Shown piece after piece: positions 8,160 through 15,694 of a stretch of 64,000 nt of DNA; within the stretch, counting starts at the first letter, position 1; the number at the start of each line of letters is the position of its first letter. The notes beneath the pieces are model-generated. The model was not told the origin of the DNA and did not search any database. It was given only the letters and a program-made list of their open reading frames with translations. Origin of the DNA: Flavitalea plasmicola. Its GTDB lineage: Bacteria; Bacteroidota; Bacteroidia; Chitinophagales; Chitinophagaceae. Location: the NCBI RefSeq assembly GCF_030546645.1, contig NZ_JAUOTO010000006.1, forward strand, positions 186,001 through 250,000, read 5' to 3'. The translations under genes and the position numbers were made by a program.

Positions 8160-10535
8160 ATGAGAGGATATCTCCGCAAAATAGGGTGGACCCTGCTAAC
8201 GCTAACCTGTTGTCTCACCTGTTTTGCCGACCGGGAGCCCGCCCCCGTTGCCCGTAAAGGCCTGCTGGACCTGCGTAACACGGACCTGTCGGATCACCCC
8301 ATAAAGCTTCACGGAGAATGGGGCTTCTACTGGATGCACCTCCTCTCCCCGGACAGCCTGACGGCCGCCGCTCCGGACTTTGCACCCTATCCCCGGCTCT
8401 GGAAAGACCTCCACCTCCACGGCCGGGACTATCCCACCCAAGGCTATGCCACTTACACACTCACCATTCTTTTACCCCGAAACCGGCCCCGTCTGGGCCT
8501 GGAAGTGCCCGATACGTACTGTTCTTATAAATTATATGTCAATGGCGCCGTCCAGTCCCAGAATGGACGGCCCGGCGACACAAAAGAAACATCCACCCCT
8601 TTCTGGGCCACCCGCACCGTCGTCCTGCCCCTGGCAGAGCCGGATACCATCGTAGTGGTGATGCAGATCGCCAATTTCTGGCATGCGAAAGGCGGACCGT
8701 ATAAGGAAATACTCTTAGGCAATAAGGACGATCTCATCCAAAAGAAATACCAGGACGCCGCCTACGACTTTCTCCTGGCGGGGTGCCTCTTCATGGGAGG
8801 TCTCTTCTTCCTGGGCCTGTTCATTTTCGGCCGGCATGACAAGACCACCCTCTACTTTTCGCTCTTCTGCATCGTCTATAGCTATCGGATGGTGGGCACC
8901 GATACCTATACCCTTCACTCCCTTTTCTCCGATCTGAACTGGTTTGTCACCATTCGCATAGAATACCTGAGCCTTTCACTGAGCGTGACCCTTTTTACCC
9001 TGTACACCCGCCACCTCTATCCCGACGATGTCCACCCCATTTTCACGAAGGCGATGATCTGGTTCTGTCATACATATACAGCCATCATCCTGCTGACATC
9101 CACTGTTATCTTCACACGGTTCATGACCACATTCCTGGTGGTGATGTTCTTTTCCATCGCCTATGCCATGTTCGTTTACCTGAAGGCGGCCCGTCATAAA
9201 CGCAGCGGCTCCCTATACGCCATGTTGAGCACAGCCATCCTGCTGCTCGTCTTCCTGCTGCTGAACCTTCATTTCTTTGGGTTCATTCCGCCGCTCCGCC
9301 TCATCGTCCTCACCGCCTATATTGCCTTTTTCTTTTTGCAGTCCCTCGCCTTGTCCCACCGCTTTGCCCAGACTTTTAAAACAGCCGCCATCCAGGCACA
9401 GCAAGGCCTCCGCACCAAGTCGGAATTCCTTTCCACCATGTCCCACGAGATCAGGACCCCCCTGAATGCCGTCATCGGCATGACACACCTGCTGCTGCGG
9501 AACGAACCACGCGCCGATCAGAAAGAAGACCTGGGCGTATTGCTTTTCTCTGCCAACAACCTGCTGTCCATCGTCAATAATATTCTCGACTACAATAAGA
9601 TCGAGGAAGGGAAGATCGGCTTCGAGCAGATCCCCATGGACCTGCCCGCCATTGCCCGCAACATCGTGGCCGGCCTGAAGAATGCCGCCGGAGAAAAAGG
9701 CGTTTCCCTGTTACTGGAAGTGGACCAGCGCCTCGACCGCAAGCTCATCGGCGACCCCACCCGCACCAGCCAGGTGATCAACAACCTTGTGCACAATGCG
9801 ATCAAATTCACGAAAGAAGGCTCGGTAAAGCTGATCATTCATGCCGATCTGCTGACAGAAAGCGCCGCCACCGTCACAGTCAAGGTGGTCGACACCGGCA
9901 TCGGCATCGCAAAAGAAAAACAAAGCATGATCTTCGACCGCTTTACCCAGGCGGACTCCTCCACCTCCCGCAGCTACGGCGGCACAGGTCTCGGCCTTGC
10001 CATCACCAAAAGGATCCTGGAGTTGCAGGGCGTGGCCCTGCAATTGAAAAGCGAGCCGGGAAAAGGCTCCGAATTCTATTATACCCAAACACTTAATTTC
10101 AGCGAGGAAGCCATCGGCCAGCATGAGGAGTTCACTACATTCGCCTTCCGCGACCAGCTGCTGAAAGGCATCACCCTCCTGCTGGTAGAAGACAATCCCC
10201 TCAACGTACTGGTCGCCCAGACCATGCTGGAAAACTGCGGCGCTACAGTGGACGTCGCCACTAATGGACTGGAAGCCCTGGAAAAATTGAATGCCGCCCG
10301 CCACCGCCTCGTCCTGATGGACCTCCATATGCCCGAAATGGACGGCTACGAGGCCACCGTCCTGCTGCGGAAAAGAGGAGAGACCCTGCCCATCATCGCA
10401 CTTACGGCCAGCACACCCAAAGAAGTAGAAAGCGAAGCCTATGCCGCCGGCCTCACCGACATCGTGGTCAAACCCTTCAACCCCGACGACCTCTACCGCG
10501 TCATCCTCCAGCACGCCGGTCCAGCCAACCAATAG
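8160..10535 (+). CDS. Hybrid sensor histidine kinase with 7TMR-DISM sensor
   Basis: A 791-residue membrane kinase. After a signal segment (KIGWTLLTLTCCLTCFA), an extracellular DISM-type beta domain (about 25-185; DLRNTDLSDHPIKLHGEW) probably binds a sugar-like ligand. Seven membrane segments follow (about 195-400). The HisKA domain has the phospho-acceptor His in STMSHEIRTPLNAVIGM. The ATPase has N-box NNLVHNAIKFT, G1 VDTGIGI and GGTGLGLAI. The C-terminal receiver has its Asp in LVLMDLHMPEMDGYE and Lys in VVKPFNP. The frame is open from 8025, but that extension overlaps the upstream terminator, so the ATG at 8160 is chosen. No separate response regulator lies beside it; output may pass through a phosphorelay elsewhere. 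Confidence 0.92.
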   Translation: MRGYLRKIGWTLLTLTCCLTCFADREPAPVARKGLLDLRNTDLSDHPIKLHGEWGFYWMHLLSPDSLTAAAPDFAPYPRLWKDLHLHGRDYPTQGYATYTLTILLPRNRPRLGLEVPDTYCSYKLYVNGAVQSQNGRPGDTKETSTPFWATRTVVLPLAEPDTIVVVMQIANFWHAKGGPYKEILLGNKDDLIQKKYQDAAYDFLLAGCLFMGGLFFLGLFIFGRHDKTTLYFSLFCIVYSYRMVGTDTYTLHSLFSDLNWFVTIRIEYLSLSLSVTLFTLYTRHLYPDDVHPIFTKAMIWFCHTYTAIILLTSTVIFTRFMTTFLVVMFFSIAYAMFVYLKAARHKRSGSLYAMLSTAILLLVFLLLNLHFFGFIPPLRLIVLTAYIAFFFLQSLALSHRFAQTFKTAAIQAQQGLRTKSEFLSTMSHEIRTPLNAVIGMTHLLLRNEPRADQKEDLGVLLFSANNLLSIVNNILDYNKIEEGKIGFEQIPMDLPAIARNIVAGLKNAAGEKGVSLLLEVDQRLDRKLIGDPTRTSQVINNLVHNAIKFTKEGSVKLIIHADLLTESAATVTVKVVDTGIGIAKEKQSMIFDRFTQADSSTSRSYGGTGLGLAITKRILELQGVALQLKSEPGKGSEFYYTQTLNFSEEAIGQHEEFTTFAFRDQLLKGITLLLVEDNPLNVLVAQTMLENCGATVDVATNGLEALEKLNAARHRLVLMDLHMPEMDGYEATVLLRKRGETLPIIALTASTPKEVESEAYAAGLTDIVVKPFNPDDLYRVILQHAGPANQ

Positions 10536-10618
10536 CACCTAAACCACCCGCACCTAACCATCCCCACAATATCAAAGGCCAAAACCTTACAGCAAAAATT
10601 AGCCCCCTCCGCGGTCTG

Positions 10619-10761
10619 TCGCCATGCCCTGCCGTGAAGTCCGCCTTACCTTTCCTACGGTAGGGGATATAAGTTGATGCCGGGCAATAGTCCTGGTTCA
10701 ATGTTGCATTGAAATTGATCGGAGATGGAAAGTACAGCGGCGGAACGGTTAGGGCTGGCGA
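10619..10761 (+). repeat. Palindromic interspersed element, copy 1
   Basis: The left arm 10627-10661 and right arm 10718-10754 are identical, base for base, to the arms of a second copy at 37430-37555 in opposite orientation. The 56-base centre is unrelated between the copies. The arms are imperfect inverted repeats (CCCT/AGGG, CCGT/ACGG, TCCGCC/GGCGGA, CTTTCC/GGAAAG), and in this copy TCGCCA/TGGCGA extends the stem outward. The core holds its own hairpin TTCAATG-ttg-CATTGAA. It fills most of the 297-base gap between the hybrid kinase and the next gene. Confidence 0.85.
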
Positions 10762-10832
10762 AAAAGCAAGCAAAGCACCCTTGGCACATTTTTTTAATCT
10801 ATTCCTAAAACCATAAAGCCAAAAACCCAAAA

Positions 10833-11681
10833 ATGAAAAACATACGCCTCCTGGCGCTCACCAATTTCTGGTCCTTCCTCATCCACCTGGCCTTCTCCTG
10901 GCTCACCCAACTCAACATCATCAATGACACTGGCGTGGCAGACATATCCCATCGCTTCCCCTCCTTATTCTCGCCGGCTGACATCACCTTCGCCATCTGG
11001 GGCCTGATCTATCTCCTGCTGTTCATGCTCTGCATCTATCACCTGATCGCCGCATTCAAATACCCACCCACCCATTTCGCCAATGAGAACACCCAAGAAA
11101 TGGGCGGCATGTTCATCTTCTGCAACCTCGCCACCGCCGCATGGCTCTATTGCTGGACCCATGCCTGGCTCGGCACTTCTCTGGCGCTGATCGGGCTGCA
11201 GCTGCTGCTGCTGCTTAGTCTCAATGTCAGCCTGCGGATCTACGATCGGGACGCCTCGACGGCATCAAAAATATGTACCCAGCTGCCGCTGAGCATCTGG
11301 TTCGGCTGGATCACCGTCGCCACCATCGCCAATGCGGACATTTATTTGCTCGCCATAGGCTGGCGGGGCATAGGACTATCGCAGGAACGTTTGACAGCCG
11401 TACTGATCGGCATCACCGTACTCGTCGGCCTTTGTATGATCCTGGGCAGAAGGAATATCTTTTATGGATCGGTGATCATCTGGGCATTGTGCGGCATCCT
11501 GCTACGGCACAACGCGACAGGCGCTTCCCCTTATAAGGAGATCACCCTGGCGGCAGAGGCCGGCGCGATCCTGTTAGGCATTGCCTGCCTGCTTCAGCTG
11601 GCCCGCAATCGCTCATACAGGCGACATCACCTCCGGCGTCACTATCCGTCGTTCCCGGAATCGGCGCACCCTTTAAAATAA
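10833..11681 (+). CDS. Polytopic membrane protein, TspO/MBR-like
   Basis: 282 residues with about seven hydrophobic helices. FSPADITFAIWGLIYLLLF (about 46-64) and LPLSIWFGWITVATIAN resemble the tryptophan-containing helices of the TspO/MBR (tryptophan-rich sensory protein) superfamily. The protein is longer than classical TspO (about 160 residues) and belongs to the larger variant found in bacteria. Ligand and role are unknown; TspO relatives bind porphyrins or cholesterol-like molecules. The C-terminal 25 residues are basic (RSYRRHHLRRH) and probably cytoplasmic. It stands alone and converges with the gene at 11688 across 6 bases. The family call is from motif resemblance only. Confidence 0.6.
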   Translation: MKNIRLLALTNFWSFLIHLAFSWLTQLNIINDTGVADISHRFPSLFSPADITFAIWGLIYLLLFMLCIYHLIAAFKYPPTHFANENTQEMGGMFIFCNLATAAWLYCWTHAWLGTSLALIGLQLLLLLSLNVSLRIYDRDASTASKICTQLPLSIWFGWITVATIANADIYLLAIGWRGIGLSQERLTAVLIGITVLVGLCMILGRRNIFYGSVIIWALCGILLRHNATGASPYKEITLAAEAGAILLGIACLLQLARNRSYRRHHLRRHYPSFPESAHPLK

Positions 11682-11687
11682 GAAGAG

Positions 11688-12152
11688 TTACTTCAGCAGG
11701 TTCAATGCAGTCATGAAGGCGGGACGTTTCGTGGCCCAGCTGCTGAGGAAAGCCGCCGGCTTCAACCCTCCTTCCAGGCTCTTCAGCAGACCGCTGGCAT
11801 CGGAGTAGGTTTTTACGGCACTGGCCGCCTGCGTGATGGTGCTTACATTAAAACCCTGCTTGAACATGTCGGGCTTGATAAAGCCCGTAAGAGAAGAAAT
11901 ACTGCTGGCCATGCCGACAGCATCTGTTACTTTGCTGGCCGCGCTCAGCCAATTTGCTTTACCGCCACTGGCCCAGCTGCTCAAAAAGGAGGTGGGTTTC
12001 AGCGCACCTGCAAATTGTTTCAGCAAGCCGCCGGCATTGGGAGACTTGGCACCTGTCAGCCCGCCCAATTGAGCCTGTGTCGTAGTTGCCGTCAGGCCTA
12101 AGATTAAAAATAAAAGGAGCCATTTTTTCCGAAGGATAACAATCTGGTTCAT
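11688..12152 (-). CDS. Small secreted protein with an internal duplication
   Basis: 154 residues, starting at the ATG at 12152 so that a signal peptide (KKWLLLFLILGLTATTTQA) begins the protein; the frame is open further upstream, but that part is not signal-like. The mature part contains two copies of a segment of about 32 residues: GLLKQFAGALKPTSFLSSWA near 47 and GLLKSLEGGLKPAAFLSSWA near 123. Between them lies a small-residue, helix-forming stretch (ASSISSLTGFIKPDMFKQGF). No family was recognised. It may be a small envelope helical-bundle protein; no role can be assigned. Followed at 12225 by the antiporter gene's end in the same orientation, with the antiporter upstream. Confidence 0.65.
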   Translation of the reverse strand: MNQIVILRKKWLLLFLILGLTATTTQAQLGGLTGAKSPNAGGLLKQFAGALKPTSFLSSWASGGKANWLSAASKVTDAVGMASSISSLTGFIKPDMFKQGFNVSTITQAASAVKTYSDASGLLKSLEGGLKPAAFLSSWATKRPAFMTALNLLK

Positions 12153-12224
12153 GGTGTTTTTCTCTAATATAAGACGTTTAATGCATATAAAACGCCGCCC
12201 GGCGCCGAAGATATCCACCAGGCA

Positions 12225-13856
12225 TCAGTCACCGTCGCGTTTGATGGCGCTTTTTCCTTTTCCCGTCCTTCTGAACCGCGCTTCTTCCAGGTCCAGCTCG
12301 AATTCCTTGCTCCGTAACAGTTCATCGGAAAAGATCTTGTCATGACGCATTTGCGACAGCTCCCGGCGCTGCACAGCCACCAGCTCCAGCAGCAGCTGGC
12401 GATAGCGGGGAAGAAAGGCCGGGCTCAGATCCTTCCCTTCCTCTTTCTCCAGTTTCTTGCTGGTGATCTGCACCATCCGCTCATAACGCTCTTTCAGCCG
12501 ATTGAAAGCATCGATGGAGGTCGTCTCCTCGCCGTAGGCTTCGGTGATATGGTCCAGCACGGCAGTGGCTAGTCGAAGACGGATGCTTAGCTGCTGCTCC
12601 TCCTCGTTTTCCTGTACCTCCAGCTTCAACAGGCGGACGAGGACCGGAAGACTGAGGCCCTGCAGCACCAGCGTGCAAAGGATGACGATAAAGGTGATAA
12701 AAAGGATCAGGTCCCGGTGAGGGAAAGGGACATCCTTGGACAGCATAAAAGGAACAGCCAGGGCGGAAGCCAGGGAGACGATCCCCCGCATGCCGCTCCA
12801 GCCGATGATGAATACCGCTTTTGTCTCGGGCCGCTGTTCCTTCAGCCGGATCTTCTTAAAGCAGATACGAGGCAGGTAAGCGCCGGGGAATACCCACAAT
12901 ATCCGGATGAAGATGGTTACCAGGCTGATCACCACGCCATAGATGATCGCTGATCCCAGGGAATATTCGCCCAACCCTTTTACGATGCTGGGTAGCTGGA
13001 GCCCGATCAGAATGAATACCACGCCGTTCAGGAGAAAAATAAGGACACTCCAGACGCTTTGGGATTGCAACCGTGAACTATAGGCCAGGGCATCATGTGA
13101 CCGGTAGCTCACGAACAGCCCGCCGCTTACCACTGCCAGCACCCCGGAAAAATGAAAATGTTCCGCCGTGATATACATCAGGTAAGGCGATATCAAGGAT
13201 ATACCCGTATCGATGCTGGGCGTTGTCGGTAGCCAGCGGTGAATGGCATATACTCCAAAACCGATCAGCAAACCAATGGCGATACCCATCACGGCCACCA
13301 GGAGGAATTCCTCGCTGGCCTGCCACAATACGAACTTCCCCGTGAAAATGGCCGCCAGGGCAAAACGGAAAACAATGAGACTGGAAGCGTCGTTCACCAG
13401 GCTTTCCCCTTCCAGGATGGTCACCACGCGTTTCGGCACCTTCAACGTTTGCAGCACGCTCGTGGCCGCCACCGCATCGGGAGGGGAGATGATCCCGCCC
13501 AGGAGAAACCCTAACGCCGGAGAAAAGCCGGGGATCATCCGGGTGCTGACATACGCCACCGCGCAGGCGGTACAGATCACCAGCCCGAAAGCCAATAGAC
13601 TGATAGGCCGGCGGAACCGCCAGAAATCCTGCCAGGAAGTATTCCAGGCCGCCGAATAGAGCAAAGGAGGAAGAAGGATCACAAAGACGATGTCCGGATC
13701 GACCATGATCCGGGGTATACCCGGAAAAAGACTGATCAGCAGGCCCGCGATCACCAGGAAAATAGGATAGGAGATCCGAAGCTTGTCACTCAACATGGAC
13801 AGCATGGTGACGGCAAATAACAAGGAAATGATCAGTAATAAGTTATCCTGCAACAT
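12225..13856 (-). CDS. CPA1-type Na+/H+ antiporter
   Basis: A 543-residue inner-membrane cation/proton exchanger. Twelve or so membrane segments cover residues 1-410. YPIFLVIAGLLI is the usual second helix. The ion-binding region contains LGGIISPPDAVAATSVL and the paired acidic site EGESLVNDASSL, with the exchange Asp in VND. WSGMRGIVSLASALAVPF is the conserved arginine-containing helix. The last 130 residues are a charged cytoplasmic tail (EVQENEEEQQLSIRLRLATAVLDHI), as in YjcE/NhaP relatives. The start at 13856 matches family N-termini; an upstream ATG at 13898 with a GGTGTGG-like site would add 14 residues. Likely functions are pH and sodium homeostasis. Confidence 0.93.
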   Translation of the reverse strand: MLQDNLLLIISLLFAVTMLSMLSDKLRISYPIFLVIAGLLISLFPGIPRIMVDPDIVFVILLPPLLYSAAWNTSWQDFWRFRRPISLLAFGLVICTACAVAYVSTRMIPGFSPALGFLLGGIISPPDAVAATSVLQTLKVPKRVVTILEGESLVNDASSLIVFRFALAAIFTGKFVLWQASEEFLLVAVMGIAIGLLIGFGVYAIHRWLPTTPSIDTGISLISPYLMYITAEHFHFSGVLAVVSGGLFVSYRSHDALAYSSRLQSQSVWSVLIFLLNGVVFILIGLQLPSIVKGLGEYSLGSAIIYGVVISLVTIFIRILWVFPGAYLPRICFKKIRLKEQRPETKAVFIIGWSGMRGIVSLASALAVPFMLSKDVPFPHRDLILFITFIVILCTLVLQGLSLPVLVRLLKLEVQENEEEQQLSIRLRLATAVLDHITEAYGEETTSIDAFNRLKERYERMVQITSKKLEKEEGKDLSPAFLPRYRQLLLELVAVQRRELSQMRHDKIFSDELLRSKEFELDLEEARFRRTGKGKSAIKRDGD

Positions 13857-13916
13857 GCCGTAAATTAAAAAATTTAGCGGTATTTCCCTCTGGGGCATAA
13901 ATTCCACACCCTTAAT

Positions 13917-14021
13917 CAAGCTTCAAGCTGCAAGCGACAAGCTACAAGCAGGAATATATATGTTCCGCCAGCCTCCTAATCACTCTTAGCTTGCAGCTTG
14001 AGGCTTGTCGCTTGCAGCTCA
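13917..14021. repeat. 7-bp repeat array B, inverted pair
   Basis: Five reverse units (CAAGCTT, CAAGCTG, CAAGCGA, CAAGCTA, CAAGCAG; 13917-13951) are followed by a 35-base spacer. Five forward units then follow (TAGCTTG, CAGCTTG, AGGCTTG, TCGCTTG, CAGCTCA; 13987-14021). The halves are complementary enough to form a long stem-loop. It occupies the divergent gap between the antiporter and the META lipoprotein, upstream of both start codons. Confidence 0.9.
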
Positions 14022-14062
14022 CATTGGCACGCTTTTCGACCCATCAATGAAAAAACACCGGT

Positions 14063-14560
14063 ATGTTTAAACTAATGATCGCCGCTTGCCTCACACTATT
14101 GCTGGCATGTCAGCAGCCGGATACGAAAAATACTACAAAAGACTCCGCCACCGCAGCCGCCCTTTCCGCTCCAAAGGTTACACAGGCCCCCGACACCACC
14201 GTGCTCGACGGACCCTGGTTCCTGCAGCCGGTGCTCCCTTCCGATACCGCGGCGGGCAAAAGAGCCACCCTTCGGCTCGATCTGAAAAAAGGTCGCTTTG
14301 CAGGTAATACCGGATGTAATAATATGAGCGGAAAATTCTGGTACAGCGCCACCGATAGCAGCCTCACCTTCAGCGATAAGCTGGTCACCACAAAAATGGC
14401 TTGCACCGGGTTTAATGAAAAAGCTTTCCTCAAAAACCTGCTGCTCACCACCCACTATAAGCTCAGGAACGGCGTCCTTACCTTCCTGGCGGAAGATAAG
14501 ACCGAATTGTCCCGCTGGGAACGGAAGCCGTCTGCCCCCGCAAATACCAGCAAAGCATAG
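14063..14560 (+). CDS. META-domain lipoprotein
   Basis: 165 residues. A lipoprotein signal (MFKLMIAACLTLLLAC, Cys about 16) and a short threonine/alanine-rich linker precede a META domain (about 48-155). The META domain shows LDGPWFLQPV, RFAGNTGCNNMSGKFW and KMACTGFNEKAFLKNLL, the same arrangement as HslJ. META proteins are envelope proteins linked to stress or antibiotic tolerance in other bacteria; the molecular activity is unknown. It is preceded by the inverted heptamer array B and appears to be a single-gene unit. Confident domain call. Confidence 0.88.
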   Translation: MFKLMIAACLTLLLACQQPDTKNTTKDSATAAALSAPKVTQAPDTTVLDGPWFLQPVLPSDTAAGKRATLRLDLKKGRFAGNTGCNNMSGKFWYSATDSSLTFSDKLVTTKMACTGFNEKAFLKNLLLTTHYKLRNGVLTFLAEDKTELSRWERKPSAPANTSKA

Positions 14561-14672
14561 TTCTCAGCCAATGTGAACTTTTCTTTCAGCCGATGGTTAT
14601 ACCAACAGGTTAATATAAACTTTACACCTTGGTAATATTAATAGACGAACTTCCTCCTTTAAACGCTGGAAG

Positions 14673-14951
14673 ATGGTAGCAAAAAGCCTGATCGACCTCA
14701 CCCGGGATCTGCTGAGCAGCGGCGTGTTCGACCACCTGCCCGATAATGAGATCGCACGACTGCGCTGGATGATCATGCAAGGTCAGCGCGAAGACCAGCT
14801 GCCGCTGCAACCCTTGTTCAGCTATTGGTACAGGGGCGATTTCTATTCCCCGAATGTTTCACCCCACCTCCTGCAGCAATGCAATGAGTATCTGCAACGT
14901 ATGGGACAGCCTCTCCTCGATGCCTATGGGCAGGAGCTGTACGAGGCTTAA
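14673..14951 (+). CDS. Small hypothetical protein
   Basis: 92 residues, cytosolic, rich in leucine and acidic residues (LIDLTRDLLSSGVFDHLPDN; LQQCNEYLQRMGQPLLDAYG), with no signal peptide or membrane segment. It is predicted mostly helical and no family was recognised. Codon use is like that of its neighbours. The stop codon (14949-14951) is followed two bases later by heptamer array C, so the array is its immediate 3' flank. The inverted pair there could act as its transcript end (inference). Confidence 0.6.
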   Translation: MVAKSLIDLTRDLLSSGVFDHLPDNEIARLRWMIMQGQREDQLPLQPLFSYWYRGDFYSPNVSPHLLQQCNEYLQRMGQPLLDAYGQELYEA

Positions 14952-14952
14952 G

Positions 14953-15093
14953 CGAGCTACAAGCGGCAAGCTACAAGCCACAAGTTAGCTTATTTAAGTC
15001 CTATTCAATCCCTGGCTTGTCGCTTGGAGCTTGTAGCCTGAAGCTGTTCCCTGGCTTGTAGCTTGCAGCTTGCAGCTCGTCGCTCAAAGCTGC
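14953..15093. repeat. 7-bp repeat array C, inverted pair plus extra module
   Basis: Reverse units occupy 14953-14987 (CGAGCTA, CAAGCGG, CAAGCTA, CAAGCCA, CAAGTTA). After a 25-base spacer come five forward units at 15013-15047 (TGGCTTG, TCGCTTG, GAGCTTG, TAGCCTG, AAGCTGT). A 4-base break precedes six more forward units at 15052-15093. The last units overlap the 3' end of the convergent gene at 15084, whose stop codon is part of a unit (TCGCTCA, read as TGA on the minus strand). Confidence 0.9.
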
Positions 15094-15452
15094 CCTCTAT
15101 AATAGCCCCCCGGCCCCTCCAGCACCTTCTTCCACTGCCGCTGATGACTCTCCTGCCATTTCTTGTTCGGATGCACCCCCCAATTCACCGACTTCAGCTG
15201 CTCCCGCACAAAATCCCGTTGCTCCGGATGGACGAACATAGGATGGAGGTAAAACCATTTCGCATCCTTGGTCAGCTCCTTCCAGAAAGCGGCAAAATCC
15301 GCATAAACAGTCTCAAAGACCTTTACCTCGTCCTTGCTGTCATCATAAGTGCTGTGGCTATAAAAAAAATGGACCCCCGACAACCCCTTGACCCGGTACA
15401 AACTACCGCCGCTTTGCTCCGAGCTGATATCAAAATATAGTTCCCTCGACAT
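15084..15452 (-). CDS. Small hypothetical protein
   Basis: 122 residues, soluble, with many aromatic and charged residues (GVHFFYSHSTYDDSKDEVKV; FWKELTKDAKWFYLHP; KKWQESHQRQWKKVL). It lacks a signal peptide and its family is not recognised. It is probably a small alpha/beta cytosolic protein. The last residues (GPGGYYRGQL) and the stop codon fall inside heptamer array C, so the present C-terminus may have been set by the repeat. Its start (ATG at 15452) is 83 bases from the divergent small gene at 15536. Confidence 0.6.
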   Translation of the reverse strand: MSRELYFDISSEQSGGSLYRVKGLSGVHFFYSHSTYDDSKDEVKVFETVYADFAAFWKELTKDAKWFYLHPMFVHPEQRDFVREQLKSVNWGVHPNKKWQESHQRQWKKVLEGPGGYYRGQL

Positions 15453-15535
15453 GTTAACTCCCTCGATTTTTACGTTATTGTGGTCAATTTCAGTACCTTG
15501 AGTATAAATTCACCAATCAAACAACACCTATTCAT

Positions 15536-15694
15536 ATGGCATTGATCCCCAATAATAAGAAGAAAAAAGACGGCAAGGCCCTCGCTGGCCCGAAAAGCAA
15601 TATACCCGGATTTCCCGCTGGGAAAGGCAAAGCCAACAGCAAAGGAGTGATTAAGAACACCCGGCTGACCGGCGGTTCACAACGAGGATCCTAA
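15536..15694 (+). CDS. Very small basic protein
   Basis: 52 residues, ATG at 15536 to TAA at 15694. The composition is lysine- and glycine-rich (NNKKKKDGKALAGPKS; GKGKANSKGVIKNTR; LTGGSQRGS) and strongly basic, with no membrane segment. It could bind nucleic acid or ribosomes, but nothing more can be said. The frame is clean, with ordinary codons for the region, and it ends overlapping the last four bases of the convergent large helicase gene. It reads away from the gene at 15452, so the 83-base gap may be a divergent promoter. Confidence 0.5.
   Translation: MALIPNNKKKKDGKALAGPKSNIPGFPAGKGKANSKGVIKNTRLTGGSQRGS

Noticed and set aside
10627-10754. Possible integron attC site
   Set aside because: The stem with bulges and variable centre resembles attC, but the right end is GTTAGGG and the left CCCTGCC, so the RYYYAAC/GTTRRRY core is missing; no integrase or cassette genes are nearby.
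14026-14045. Possible sigma-54 promoter before the META gene
   Set aside because: TTGGCAC fits the -24 element, but the -12 position (TTCG or TCGA) does not match TTGC.
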